NCBI GenBank assembly: GCA_902496015.1
Contig: CABUZJ010000003.1
Coordinates: 91,184 to 155,183 of the forward strand
DNA: 64,000 nucleotides
Reading direction: 5' to 3'
Source: an uncultured Eubacteriales bacterium
Lineage (GTDB): Bacteria > Bacillota > Clostridia > Christensenellales > UBA1242
The translations under genes were made by a program, and so were the position numbers. Under the pieces are notes generated by a model that searched no databases, was not told the origin of the DNA, and saw nothing but the letters and a program-made list of their open reading frames with translations. Below are positions 25,582 through 34,347 of this stretch, one piece after another (position 1 is the stretch's first letter; each line of letters starts with the position of its first letter).

Positions 25582-26909
25582 TTTGCAATATCCTCCTCAT
25601 TTTTTGCTTTAACCACTATTTTAATTGGCGTGCCTGAAAAATCTACCTGCTTGCGTAAGAAATTTTCAAGATATCTTAAATAATTATCAGTCATTATAGT
25701 TAAATCATTAACAAACAAGGTAAATGTTGGAGGTGTAACACCTGTTTGCGTTATATAGTAAATTTTTAATTTCTTTCCGTTTTTGCTAGGTGGTGCCGTT
25801 GATATAACTGCTTGTTGAATTAAGTCGTTTAAAACACCTGTTGAAATTTTTCTATTTGCATTTTCATAACTTTGAGTTACTGCTTCCATTAACTTATCCA
25901 TTCGCTTCCCCGTCAAAGCAGAAAGGTAAACTGGCTTAAAATAACTCATAAATGCTAAATCGCAAAGTAATTTTTCATTAAATTTATTCATAGTGTTTGT
26001 TTGTTTTTCAATTAAGTCCCATTTATTCATAACAATAACAGAAGGCTTCTGCTCTTCATGAATAAGCCCCGCTATTTTAACATCTTGTTCACTAATTTGT
26101 TCACTTGCATCTATAACTAAAACAACAACATCTGCTTTTCTTATGCTATCTATTGTTCTAAACACACTATATTTTTCAATACTTTCATCTTCAATACTTC
26201 GTTTTCTTCTCATTCCAGCTGTGTCAATTAAACAATATTGCTTTTTATTATAGAAAAAAGGAACATCAATAGCATCTCTTGTGGTGCCTGCAATATTGCT
26301 TACAATAACACGCTCTTCCCCGACAAGCCTATTAATAAGACTAGATTTCCCAGCATTAGGTTTGCCAACAACCGCAATTTTTAACGCATTAGAGTCTTCT
26401 TCTTGTTCAATTTTATTAAAATCTGCCACTACTAAATCTAACAAATCTCCAACACCTTTACCTTGCTCAGCACTAATTGGAATTGGCTCTCCTAAGCCCA
26501 AAGAATAAAAATCGTAAAGATTATCTAACTTAAAGTTATCTAATTTATTAACAGCAAGAATAACAGGTTTTTTACTTTTTCTCAGTTTATTAGCCACATC
26601 AATATCTGCACTTGAAATACCTAATTTCCCATCAACTAAGAAAATAATAACATCACTAAGCCCCACAGCAATATCTGCCTGTTTAATTATGTGTTTACTT
26701 ATTATGTCACCTGCATCAAAATCTAAGCCACCTGTATCAATCAATGTGAACTTATGCCCACACCATTCGGCTTCTGCATAAACTCTATCACGGGTAACTC
26801 CTGGTTCATCTTGAACAATGCTGATTCTTTTTCCAGCAATTCTATTAAAAAGTGTAGACTTGCCAACATTCGGCCTTCCAACAATTGCAACTAATGGTAA
26901 TTTTGCCAT
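25578..26909 (-). CDS. der: Ribosome biogenesis GTPase Der (EngA)
   Basis: 443 residues from the ATG at 26909. Two tandem GTPase domains (GRPNVGKSTLFN near 9-20, and GKPNAGKSSLIN near 185) and a C-terminal KH-like domain; required for 50S maturation. The frame stays open to 27002 with a hydrophobic stretch, but a promoter (26941-26969) lies inside that extension and AAGGAAG lies before 26909, so the long form is unlikely. Confidence 0.96.
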   Translation of the reverse strand: MAKLPLVAIVGRPNVGKSTLFNRIAGKRISIVQDEPGVTRDRVYAEAEWCGHKFTLIDTGGLDFDAGDIISKHIIKQADIAVGLSDVIIFLVDGKLGISSADIDVANKLRKSKKPVILAVNKLDNFKLDNLYDFYSLGLGEPIPISAEQGKGVGDLLDLVVADFNKIEQEEDSNALKIAVVGKPNAGKSSLINRLVGEERVIVSNIAGTTRDAIDVPFFYNKKQYCLIDTAGMRRKRSIEDESIEKYSVFRTIDSIRKADVVVLVIDASEQISEQDVKIAGLIHEEQKPSVIVMNKWDLIEKQTNTMNKFNEKLLCDLAFMSYFKPVYLSALTGKRMDKLMEAVTQSYENANRKISTGVLNDLIQQAVISTAPPSKNGKKLKIYYITQTGVTPPTFTLFVNDLTIMTDNYLRYLENFLRKQVDFSGTPIKIVVKAKNEEDIAK

Positions 26910-26940
26910 ATTCTTCCTTATTTTAATATTAATATAATAT

Positions 26941-26969
26941 ATTATAACCAAAAAACAAATTAATAGCAA
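26941..26969 (-). promoter_or_regulatory. Promoter of der-plsY
   Basis: Minus strand TTGCTA (26964-26969), 17 bp, TATAAT (26941-26946). Confidence 0.65.
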
Positions 26970-27074
26970 GTTAATAATAAGAAATTTGTATTCCTTAAAC
27001 ATATTATTAAAACTAGTTCTTTAAAAAGTTATTATTTAATTTAGTTAAAAACATAAAACGAAAATTAACTTAAT

Positions 27075-27103
27075 AAAAACAGCCTTAGATTTAAGCTGTT
27101 TTT
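27075..27103 (-). terminator. Terminator of the spoIIP operon
   Basis: AACAGC(C)TTA/TAAGCTGTT stem with a T-run after it on the minus strand. Confidence 0.7.
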
Positions 27104-27115
27104 TATATTATTAAT

Positions 27116-28291
27116 TTATTTGCCAGTATTGGCTTTCTTTTTCCCAAATAATCCCCCAAATAGCTCACTGAAAAACCTTGCTGTTTTATACCTAACTTCT
27201 TTACTAAATATGCAAACAATACCTAAAACAATAAAATAAAATGCTATTCCGCCTAGAAGAATCCAAATAAAACTTATGCTAGCAGCAGACTTATTATACG
27301 CCAGTCCAGTAATAACCGTTGCTTTGCCATTATCACCAACAAGTGAAACATCATTAAGACTTTCTGTGCTGGCATTATCACTGCCATAAAGAACAACATC
27401 AATAGTTTTAGCAAGTGGTTCGCAAGATTTAATTACTAAATTTTTATCAATCTTATCGCAACCCATTTCAAAAAGAATTGACCTTGGGGTTAATTGTTGA
27501 TTATAATTACCTTTTCCCATATAAATATCTTTTATTAGTCCAGGGTAAACTTCATCAGCATAAGCCTTAATAGATTTTGCAAATTCTTTGTTTTCAAGAT
27601 AATTTGCATTACCACTTCCAACTACCATTCTAACTTTACTCATAGAAACTCCATCAACCTTAGTTGTGTATTCACTAACTGGAGTAGCATCTCTATGAAT
27701 ATCAAATATTGCATCTAACTTACCATCATTAATAAGTTTAGAAGCAGTAACTTGACTCCTTGTGTATGCACCAGAATTATGTGGTAAATGTAAATCTTGT
27801 GAATAATCTACTTCAATTCCTAATTTATTAAAATCCTCTTTTAATTTAGCACCAACATCATGTATTCCACCCTTGCCATAAATACTATCAGTTCCATCAT
27901 TTATTATATAACATTCATCATTATGAGTGTGGTACATCCCAACTCTTTTTTTTGTTGCAGCACTAACAGTATTTTCTTTTACTTTCTTTTTAACATTATA
28001 AATTGGCATCTCTTCATCTTTAATATATTTTGCATAACCGATTTTATTATCTGCATCAATTTCAACTATTTCATAAAGTTTATTATCTCCACTAATATAA
28101 GAGTCACCATCTTCACAAGCATCTCCACGCACAAAAACAATTTTATCCTTATTATCATAGTCATAAATGGTAAAATAATCATTAGAAGAATCTGTCGCAC
28201 TTACCGAACCTTTAATATGCACTTGCGGATTAATTAATAAAAAAGAAAATGCAATAATTAAGGTAAATAAACTAAATAAATATTTTTTCAT
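27116..28291 (-). CDS. spoIIP: Stage II sporulation protein P
   Basis: 391 residues. An N-terminal membrane anchor (about 4-22), then the SpoIIP amidase/endopeptidase domain: VGMYHTHNDECY with the zinc-side histidine, DLHLPHNSGAYTRS, FDIHRDA, and LFEMGCDK with the catalytic glutamate. SpoIIP cuts peptidoglycan with SpoIID and SpoIIM to drive engulfment. A second hydrophobic segment at about 345-370 followed by a basic tail is a less usual addition, giving a two-anchor topology. Two bases after the upstream membrane-protein gene. Confidence 0.93.
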   Translation of the reverse strand: MKKYLFSLFTLIIAFSFLLINPQVHIKGSVSATDSSNDYFTIYDYDNKDKIVFVRGDACEDGDSYISGDNKLYEIVEIDADNKIGYAKYIKDEEMPIYNVKKKVKENTVSAATKKRVGMYHTHNDECYIINDGTDSIYGKGGIHDVGAKLKEDFNKLGIEVDYSQDLHLPHNSGAYTRSQVTASKLINDGKLDAIFDIHRDATPVSEYTTKVDGVSMSKVRMVVGSGNANYLENKEFAKSIKAYADEVYPGLIKDIYMGKGNYNQQLTPRSILFEMGCDKIDKNLVIKSCEPLAKTIDVVLYGSDNASTESLNDVSLVGDNGKATVITGLAYNKSAASISFIWILLGGIAFYFIVLGIVCIFSKEVRYKTARFFSELFGGLFGKKKANTGK

Positions 28292-28292
28292 A

Positions 28293-29171
28293 TTATTTTT
28301 TCTCCTTTGAAGAATTTGCCGATTTTACAGTATTCATATTTTTTATATTATGAATATTATTATTTTGTTTTTCTGCATTTGCATTACTATTTATTTGTTT
28401 TTTTGAACTATTTTTCACATTATGATTTGTTTTTGCATTATTTAATTTAGTCAAATTAAAATCGCCATCACTGTCTGCTTGTACTTTCGCGCTTGTTGAA
28501 GCCAAAGCAAGCCTTCCATTTTTTTCACTATCATACTGACTTGTCTCAAAATTAAATACCTTTTCTTGTTCATCTGGATTCGCACTTTCAAAAGCCCTGC
28601 CCAAGAATTCAGCAAGAGAAACTGCAATAATTATCGCTATCATCATTGTTGAAAAAGCTCCGCCTGTGCCAAGCCCAAGAACTGTGGTTTTCCCAATGCC
28701 TAGATTAATAAAGAATTGTAAAAGCTCTGCAAGGGTTAGTCCCAGCACAGCACAAATAAATGCATTTCTTCTACTTCTCCCAAGAACATAAGCCACAAGC
28801 CCTGCCACAATACCATAAACAAACATAGGGTCGATAACTAACTCTTCTGGATCAGCTGGCATTAGCCATTCCAACCCATAAATAATGCCCGCAACTAAAA
28901 TTGTGCCTATAATCGCTCTTAATAGGTCTCTTGAAAAGCCAACTTTAATAAGCAAATAAATACAAATTCCAAAAGGAATTAAAAAACCACCGATACTAAT
29001 TAAAACCACACCACTAAAATTAATAGGCGGAATAATAATACCAATAACAATTGCTAGTAATAACACAATGGCTTGCTTATCGTTAAGCCTTAATTGGTCT
29101 AATATTCTTTGCCCCAAACCAAGCATTAACAAAATAATTAAAATTGATAAAACTGCCAAACTTGCACTCAT
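28293..29171 (-). CDS. Polytopic membrane protein, spoIIP operon partner
   Basis: 292 residues. About six or seven hydrophobic helices in the first 200 residues, with glycine-rich loops (GKTTVLGLGTGGAFSTMM), then an Asn/Ser/Lys-rich cytoplasmic tail. It resembles the DUF1614 family, which I recall near sporulation loci of Clostridia, but this call is tentative. GGAGG precedes the ATG. It shares a transcript with spoIIP (2-base gap) and has a forespore-like promoter, so a sporulation role is likely. Confidence 0.7.
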   Translation of the reverse strand: MSASLAVLSILIILLMLGLGQRILDQLRLNDKQAIVLLLAIVIGIIIPPINFSGVVLISIGGFLIPFGICIYLLIKVGFSRDLLRAIIGTILVAGIIYGLEWLMPADPEELVIDPMFVYGIVAGLVAYVLGRSRRNAFICAVLGLTLAELLQFFINLGIGKTTVLGLGTGGAFSTMMIAIIIAVSLAEFLGRAFESANPDEQEKVFNFETSQYDSEKNGRLALASTSAKVQADSDGDFNLTKLNNAKTNHNVKNSSKKQINSNANAEKQNNNIHNIKNMNTVKSANSSKEKK

Positions 29172-29192
29172 TAATAATACCTCCGTTTCTAT

Positions 29193-29222
29193 TAGTTTGA
29201 GAAAGATTTATTTTTTTATTCA
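29193..29222 (-). promoter_or_regulatory. Possible forespore promoter of the spoIIP operon
   Basis: Minus strand TGAATA (29217-29222), 17-bp spacer, CAAACTA (29193-29199), identical in both boxes and spacing to the GH18 gene promoter at 21533. It sits between the upstream terminator and GGAGG. Confidence 0.5.
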
Positions 29223-29226
29223 TAAA

Positions 29227-29252
29227 AATAAAATGCTTTAAACAGCATTTTA
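29227..29252 (-). terminator. Terminator of the feoAB unit
   Basis: AAAATGCT/AGCATTTT stem, T-rich on the minus strand. Confidence 0.75.
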
Positions 29253-29302
29253 TCTTATAATAAATAAGTAAATAAAATAACAATTTATTTACAAAATTTT
29301 AT

Positions 29303-30232
29303 TTATTTATCAAAAATATTAATAAATTTATCTATATTTAATTTAATATTGCAGTTATTCAAATACGCTAATTTATTTGTTTTATTTAATTTAAAATTAA
29401 TTCTATAAGCTAATAAGAGTTGATGTTTAAAAATTTTTGTATTGTTTTTAGTGGCTACTTTTGTTTCATCTTGATTATTTTTATTAGAGTTATAGTTATA
29501 TTTGCCATCACCAATTATAGGATATTCTAAAAACGCCAAATGTGCTCTTATTTGGTGAGTCTTTCCATTATGGATCACAACTTCCAATAAAGACTTATTT
29601 CCTTCTTTTTTTATCAATTTAATTTGTGTTTCAATTGGAACATAACCAAGTTTATAATCTTTGCTTATAATGCTAAGCGATTTTCTGCTATCTTTAAATA
29701 AAAATGCTTTTGCTATTAATCTGCTATGATTAAACTGCCCTTTTACCCATGTTAAATAATGTTTCTCGATTTGATTGTTCTTTGTTGCATCAATAAGGTT
29801 TGCTAAAACGCTTTCATTTTTAGCAAAGATTAGTAAACCACAAGTATTTCTATCTAATCTATGAACTGGTAAAAGATTAGTATTAAATCTTTCACATAAT
29901 ATTGAAGTAATTGAATTTACACCTTCTACTTCAATATTATCTGGTTTATTAATTATAACTACATTCTCATCATTGTAAATAATGTCTATTTTAATTTTAG
30001 TTGTTAAATACTTACCTTTCAAAATAGATGGAGCACAAAAAATTTCAACTATATCATCTTTTTTTAATATTAAATCTTTACTTACTCTTTTACCATTAAC
30101 TTTTATATCTTTTTTCCTAAGAATTGCACAATAAGAAGAGTATGCACAATTAGGAAATTCAATTTCAAACCATTTTGAAAGTTTATTTGTGTTATTTACA
30201 ATTTTTATTGTTATATTTTCTTGTGCAGGCAT
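29303..30232 (-). CDS. RluA-family pseudouridine synthase
   Basis: 309 residues. An S4-like RNA-binding region (ILRKKDIKVNGKRVSKDLILKKDD) at about 35-70, then the catalytic motif HRLDRNTCG with the active Asp near residue 126, and HNGKTHQIRAHLA. It turns uridines in rRNA or tRNA into pseudouridine; the exact site is unknown. The ATG lies 41 bases inside feoB and has GGAG upstream, so translation is coupled. A second family member lies at 59796. Confidence 0.9.
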   Translation of the reverse strand: MPAQENITIKIVNNTNKLSKWFEIEFPNCAYSSYCAILRKKDIKVNGKRVSKDLILKKDDIVEIFCAPSILKGKYLTTKIKIDIIYNDENVVIINKPDNIEVEGVNSITSILCERFNTNLLPVHRLDRNTCGLLIFAKNESVLANLIDATKNNQIEKHYLTWVKGQFNHSRLIAKAFLFKDSRKSLSIISKDYKLGYVPIETQIKLIKKEGNKSLLEVVIHNGKTHQIRAHLAFLEYPIIGDGKYNYNSNKNNQDETKVATKNNTKIFKHQLLLAYRINFKLNKTNKLAYLNNCNIKLNIDKFINIFDK

Positions 30233-32153
30233 TGCAATTCTCCTTGCATTTTCTTTTAGTATATTTTACCACAATTTTAATGCTAATAGCAAGCACAAGC
30301 ATAACCACAATAATCGCTATTAAAGTTGAAATGTTAGACTGCGCTAGTTTATATGTTATAAAAGATGCAATATAAGCAATTGTAAACTGCAACAAAATTG
30401 AACGCCAAACCAATTTAGAACCTAATTCTTTTTTTAATGCAGAACTAGCACTAACACATGCAGGGTAAAATAAAACAAATACTAGAAAACTTAATGCACT
30501 TGCCGTAGTAAAACTTACTGGATTTGTTGCAATAAATAAACTTGTTGACAGTTCCCCAACGCTAGCCACACCATTAGCTAAAATTAACACTCCTAAAACC
30601 ATTTCTTTTGCAATTAAACCTGTTAAAAGTGCCAAAACAATAGGTGGGCTTCCAAAACCTAACGGAGTAAAAATTGGTGCGATAAATGAACTTATGGTTG
30701 TAATAATTGATGTTGTTCCACTTACTGGAACATATTGTAACTTGAAATCGAAATTACTAATTGCCCAAACTAAAATGCTCATTGCAAGTATCACAGAACC
30801 TACTCTTTGCAAGAAGTCTTTTGCATGTCCTAAAACCGATTTTATAATTTTAGGAAAACTTGGAAACCTTAATTTAGGCATTTCCATAATAAAAGATTGT
30901 GTGTAATTTTGCTTTGAAAGTTTTGTGCTTATAAAGGCAATTATAAGACTAACTATTACACCCAATAAATAAAGTCCTAAAACTATAATAACTTTTGTTT
31001 TCGCAAAAAATGCTGAACAAATACAAGCATAAATTGGCAACTTTGCACTACAACTAAAATTAGGAAGTAATAATGCCGTTTTATTTCTTAAATTTTTGTT
31101 ATCTAAATTTCTGGTTGTTGTTATTGCACTTGTTGTGCAACCAAATCCCATAAGTAAACTGAAAACCGACCTACCTGTTAAACCTAGTTTAGATAGGCTT
31201 CCATCTAACATAAATGCAACTCTTGAAAGATAACCCACATCTTCAAGCAAATTAATAAATAAAAATAAAAGCATAATTTGTGGTAAAAAAGATAAAACTG
31301 AAAGCACTCCGCTTAATATACCATCATTAATAAATCCTATAAACCAATTACTAGAATTAGATTGCAAATTTGGAAATAATGCTGAAATACAAGCATTAAA
31401 CCCTTCTCCTAATGCAGTGGATAATGTTTGCCCTATTCTTCCAAATGTTATAACAAAAACAATCGCAAAAATTAAAATAAAACAAAATATTGATAAATAT
31501 TTATTTAAAAAAACTTTATCTAATTTACTAAACCCATAATTTCCATTTGTTTTATATCCAATTTCATTTAAAATTCTATCTATATTTAAAAATCTTTGCT
31601 TTGCATTATATTTTAAATTATCCTCAGTAACTTCTATAATTTGTGTTTTAATTGTTACCTTGTGGTTTTTATTTAATTCATAATAACTTGTTATATAATG
31701 TAAAAGATCTTTACAGGTTTTCTTTTTTCTAGCATCTATTGGAAAAACTTTAACATTAAGTTTTCCTTCAAGCTTAGATAAAATCTCATTATAGTTTTTT
31801 AACTCTTTTGCCATGTTAACTGCTAAACAAATATTAAAGCCCATTTCTTTTAGCTGATTAGTTAAATATAAATTTCTTTCCAAGTTATTTGCATCACAAA
31901 TATTAACCACTAAACAATCTTTATTTTCTATCAAATAGTCTGCACTGATTTTTTCTTCTGGTGAATAAACATCAAGCGAATATAACCCGGGTAAATCACA
32001 GAGAGTTAAATTTGATGCACCAAGTATATCACGAGTTCTAACATCAACAGTAACACCATGCCAATTCCCCACATGTTCACTTGCACCTGTAAGGGTGTTA
32101 AATAAGGTGGTTTTTCCTGTGTTTGGGTTGCCTATAAGAATTACTTTATTCAT
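30192..32153 (-). CDS. feoB: Ferrous iron transporter FeoB
   Basis: 653 residues. N-terminal G domain: G1 GNPNTGKT at 8-15, G2 HGVTVD, G3 DLPG; then a membrane domain with two Gate repeats (NFSCSAKLPIYA and a C-terminal copy). Imports Fe(II). The G4 motif is odd: residues 113-116 read NMAK where FeoB normally has NMxD, so the aspartate that reads guanine is a lysine. The C-terminal tail is short, with the cysteines of KENCNACTRK. Third-from-last of feoA-feoB-synthase. Confidence 0.94.
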   Translation of the reverse strand: MNKVILIGNPNTGKTTLFNTLTGASEHVGNWHGVTVDVRTRDILGASNLTLCDLPGLYSLDVYSPEEKISADYLIENKDCLVVNICDANNLERNLYLTNQLKEMGFNICLAVNMAKELKNYNEILSKLEGKLNVKVFPIDARKKKTCKDLLHYITSYYELNKNHKVTIKTQIIEVTEDNLKYNAKQRFLNIDRILNEIGYKTNGNYGFSKLDKVFLNKYLSIFCFILIFAIVFVITFGRIGQTLSTALGEGFNACISALFPNLQSNSSNWFIGFINDGILSGVLSVLSFLPQIMLLFLFINLLEDVGYLSRVAFMLDGSLSKLGLTGRSVFSLLMGFGCTTSAITTTRNLDNKNLRNKTALLLPNFSCSAKLPIYACICSAFFAKTKVIIVLGLYLLGVIVSLIIAFISTKLSKQNYTQSFIMEMPKLRFPSFPKIIKSVLGHAKDFLQRVGSVILAMSILVWAISNFDFKLQYVPVSGTTSIITTISSFIAPIFTPLGFGSPPIVLALLTGLIAKEMVLGVLILANGVASVGELSTSLFIATNPVSFTTASALSFLVFVLFYPACVSASSALKKELGSKLVWRSILLQFTIAYIASFITYKLAQSNISTLIAIIVVMLVLAISIKIVVKYTKRKCKENCNACTRKYNNKNCK

Positions 32154-32155
32154 AA

Positions 32156-32383
32156 TTAAACTAACCTTTTCACATTAATTTTTTCGCAAATACCTTTATT
32201 AAGTGCAAGCAAATATCCTCTTATGCTAACTAATATGGTTTTACTATTAGGTGCAATGCAAGCAATGCTAATTTTTGTATTCTCTACAAACCCAAGCTCT
32301 AAAAGCCTTTTTAACTCTTTACCCTTTAAATCTAAGTCAACTATATATGCTTTTTCATTCACTTTTAGTTCATTTAATAACAT
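32156..32383 (-). CDS. feoA: Ferrous iron transport protein FeoA
   Basis: 75 residues, SH3-like FeoA domain (LNELKVNEKAYIVDL, LLELGFVENTKI). Cytoplasmic partner of FeoB, from which it is separated by two bases. GAGG lies before the ATG. I see no convincing Fur box upstream. Confidence 0.93.
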   Translation of the reverse strand: MLLNELKVNEKAYIVDLDLKGKELKRLLELGFVENTKISIACIAPNSKTILVSIRGYLLALNKGICEKINVKRLV

Positions 32384-32504
32384 AATTTACCTCATTAAAT
32401 TATATTAATAAAAGTAAAAAATATGAAATAATGAGATTGTTTAATTATTAGTTTTGTTCTTTTGCTATTTAATTAAATATGTAAATTTAACTAAAAAATT
32501 AGAA

Positions 32505-32532
32505 TAAAAAATAACCCAAACAGGTTATTTTT
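32505..32532 (-). terminator. nrdR terminator
   Basis: AATAACC/GGTTATT stem, T-run on the minus strand. Confidence 0.8.
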
Positions 32533-33004
32533 ATTTATCAGTTTTCTTTTTTATTAAATCTTCAAAATCATTTATAAACTCAAAAAATGTTGAAATATCT
32601 TTAAATTGCTTATAAACTGACGCAAAACGAACATAACTAACTTCGTCTAGTTCTTTTAGCCCTTCCATCACATATTCTCCAATTTGTTTACTTGTTATTT
32701 CTTCTTGCAAACTATTGTAAACTTTTTTTTCAATATCGGCCACTAATTTATCTATATCTTTCATTGAAACAGGTCGTTTTTCACAAGCCTTAACAATTCC
32801 ATTTTTAATTTTTGCACTACTAAAAGGTTGTCTATCTCCATTATTTTTAACAACTAACACGGGTGTAACTTCAATTGTTTCATAAGTAGTAAATCTTTTT
32901 CCACACTCTAAACACTCTCTTCTGCGTTTAATTGAATTGCTTTCTTCAACCGACCTACTATCTATAACTTTGCTTTCTTCATTTCCACAATAAATGCATC
33001 TCAT
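32531..33004 (-). CDS. nrdR: Transcriptional repressor NrdR
   Basis: 157 residues. Zinc ribbon MRCIYCGN...RRECLECGKRFTTYE at 1-42 followed by the ATP-cone domain (VVKNNGDRQPFSSAKIKNGI). Represses ribonucleotide reductase genes when dATP is bound. Its place between ylmC and other genes near sigG is the common one in Clostridia. Small gap of 54 bases after ylmC. Confidence 0.96.
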   Translation of the reverse strand: MRCIYCGNEESKVIDSRSVEESNSIKRRRECLECGKRFTTYETIEVTPVLVVKNNGDRQPFSSAKIKNGIVKACEKRPVSMKDIDKLVADIEKKVYNSLQEEITSKQIGEYVMEGLKELDEVSYVRFASVYKQFKDISTFFEFINDFEDLIKKKTDK

Positions 33005-33058
33005 AAAATTTTCCTCTGTTAAATTAATTATAACACAATTCTATATTTTTTTCAACTT

Positions 33059-33394
33059 TTATTTTAACTTTGCAGAAGTCCTTTTATATCTTACATAATT
33101 AACCCTATTATTTGAAGAAGCATTCTTATTTCCCGAATTTTTTTCTGTCCTAAAATTTTCTTCGCCAGAAGATAATGTTACCAAAATAACATCATCACCA
33201 ATTCTTCTAATTTGTTCAATTGGAATAAATATGTCATCTGCCTTTCTTAAAAATTTAGATAAACCTGGAACAATTACTCCCAAAACTTTCCCAGTTTCCT
33301 TCTCAAAAGCAATATCTTGGGCGCGTCCAAGCCTTTTACCATCATAAATATTCACAATTTCTTTGGCTCTTAATTCATTAAAAGTAATTTCCAT
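33059..33394 (-). CDS. ylmC: YlmC/YmxH-family sporulation-associated PRC-barrel protein
   Basis: 111 residues with a PRC-barrel (FNELRAKEIVNIYDGKRLGRAQDIAF, then FIPIEQIRRIGDDVILV). YlmC/YmxH proteins are common beside sigG in spore formers; molecular role unknown. A Ser/Asn-rich basic tail follows. Divergent from sigG. Confidence 0.9.
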   Translation of the reverse strand: MEITFNELRAKEIVNIYDGKRLGRAQDIAFEKETGKVLGVIVPGLSKFLRKADDIFIPIEQIRRIGDDVILVTLSSGEENFRTEKNSGNKNASSNNRVNYVRYKRTSAKLK

Positions 33395-33481
33395 AATTGT
33401 GCCTTTTTTATTATTATTTTATTCAAAAGTTTTCTAAATAGACCAATTTTTATATCTAATTGATTTAAGCAATTCCCACTA

Positions 33482-33512
33482 TGAATAAAAACACATGCAA
33501 TAGGAGATTATA
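33482..33512 (+). promoter_or_regulatory. Forespore promoter candidate of sigG
   Basis: TGAATA (33482-33487) and either GGAGATTATA (33503-33512; SigF-like with GAATA and 15 bp) or GATTATA (33506-33512; SigG-like with 18 bp). Bases 33481-33494 are nearly identical to those before the GH18 gene. In Bacillus sigG is read by SigF and then by SigG. Confidence 0.5.
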
Positions 33513-33539
33513 TTAAAAAAAATAAAAAGGAGGTTTAAA

Positions 33540-34310
33540 TTGGCAAATATTGTTGTGATTTGTGGAGTGAACACTTCCACACTTCCAAAATGCACTGCAA
33601 AAGAATTGGAAGAACTAATGAAAAAAGTTAAAAATGGAGATGAAAACGCTAGAAACCAATTTATTACTTATAACATGCGTTTAGTATTATCCATTGTGCA
33701 AAGATTTGCAGTTAGTAAAAATAATATAGATGATATATTCCAAGTTGGTATTATTGGCCTTATGAAAGCAATAGATAACTTCAATATGGATTTAGGCGTT
33801 AAATTTTCTACTTATGCTGTGCCAATGATAATTGGTGAAATTAGAAGATTTTTAAGAGATAACAATAGTATAAAAATTACACGAAGCCTTCGAGATATTG
33901 CCTATTTAGCATTGCAAGCAAAAGAAAAATTAAACGCACAAACTGAAAAAGATGTAAGTATTGAAACAATAGCAAATGAAATTAATTTGCCAATAAAAGA
34001 TGTTGCTTGTGCACTTGAAGCGATTAGTGAACCTATTAGTCTTTATGAAACCGTTTATCATGATGATGATGATAGTGCACTTATTATGGACCAAATTAAA
34101 GACCAAACAAATGAAGATAGTTGGGTGGAAAAAAGGATGCTTAAAGATGCACTTGCAACCATTGGTGATAGAGAAAGACAAATTTTGTTTTTAAGATATT
34201 ATCTTGGCAAAACCCAAATGGAAATATCTAACGAAATAGGAATTAGTCAAGCCCAAGTATCAAGACTTGAAAAAACTGCACTAGCACAAATTAGAACAAT
34301 AACTACATAA
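33540..34310 (+). CDS. sigG: RNA polymerase sigma factor SigG
   Basis: 256 residues. The start is TTG with a strong AAAGGAGG site. ICGVNTSTLP at 8-17 is the SigG N-terminal signature; region 2 (NMRLVLSIVQRFAVSKNNIDDIFQVGIIGLMKAI), region 3 and region 4 (REIL... MEISNEIGISQAQVSRLE) are complete. Drives late forespore genes. Unlike the usual spoIIGA-sigE-sigG row, it is inverted and separated from sigE by two glycan genes. Confidence 0.96.
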   Translation: MANIVVICGVNTSTLPKCTAKELEELMKKVKNGDENARNQFITYNMRLVLSIVQRFAVSKNNIDDIFQVGIIGLMKAIDNFNMDLGVKFSTYAVPMIIGEIRRFLRDNNSIKITRSLRDIAYLALQAKEKLNAQTEKDVSIETIANEINLPIKDVACALEAISEPISLYETVYHDDDDSALIMDQIKDQTNEDSWVEKRMLKDALATIGDRERQILFLRYYLGKTQMEISNEIGISQAQVSRLEKTALAQIRTITT

Positions 34311-34311
34311 T

Positions 34312-34336
34312 AAAAGCACCAATCATGGTGCTTTTT
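34312..34336. terminator. Terminator between sigG and the glycosyltransferase
   Basis: AAAAGCACCA/TGGTGCTTTT stem between convergent genes. Confidence 0.85.
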
Positions 34337-34347
34337 ATTCCCCAATT

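Noticed and set aside
26910..27002. N-terminal hydrophobic extension of Der
   Set aside because: A good SigA promoter lies inside it and the inner ATG has the ribosome site; Der proteins have no membrane anchor.
32384..32530. Fur box before feoA
   Set aside because: No inverted repeat near the GATAATGATTATC form could be found.
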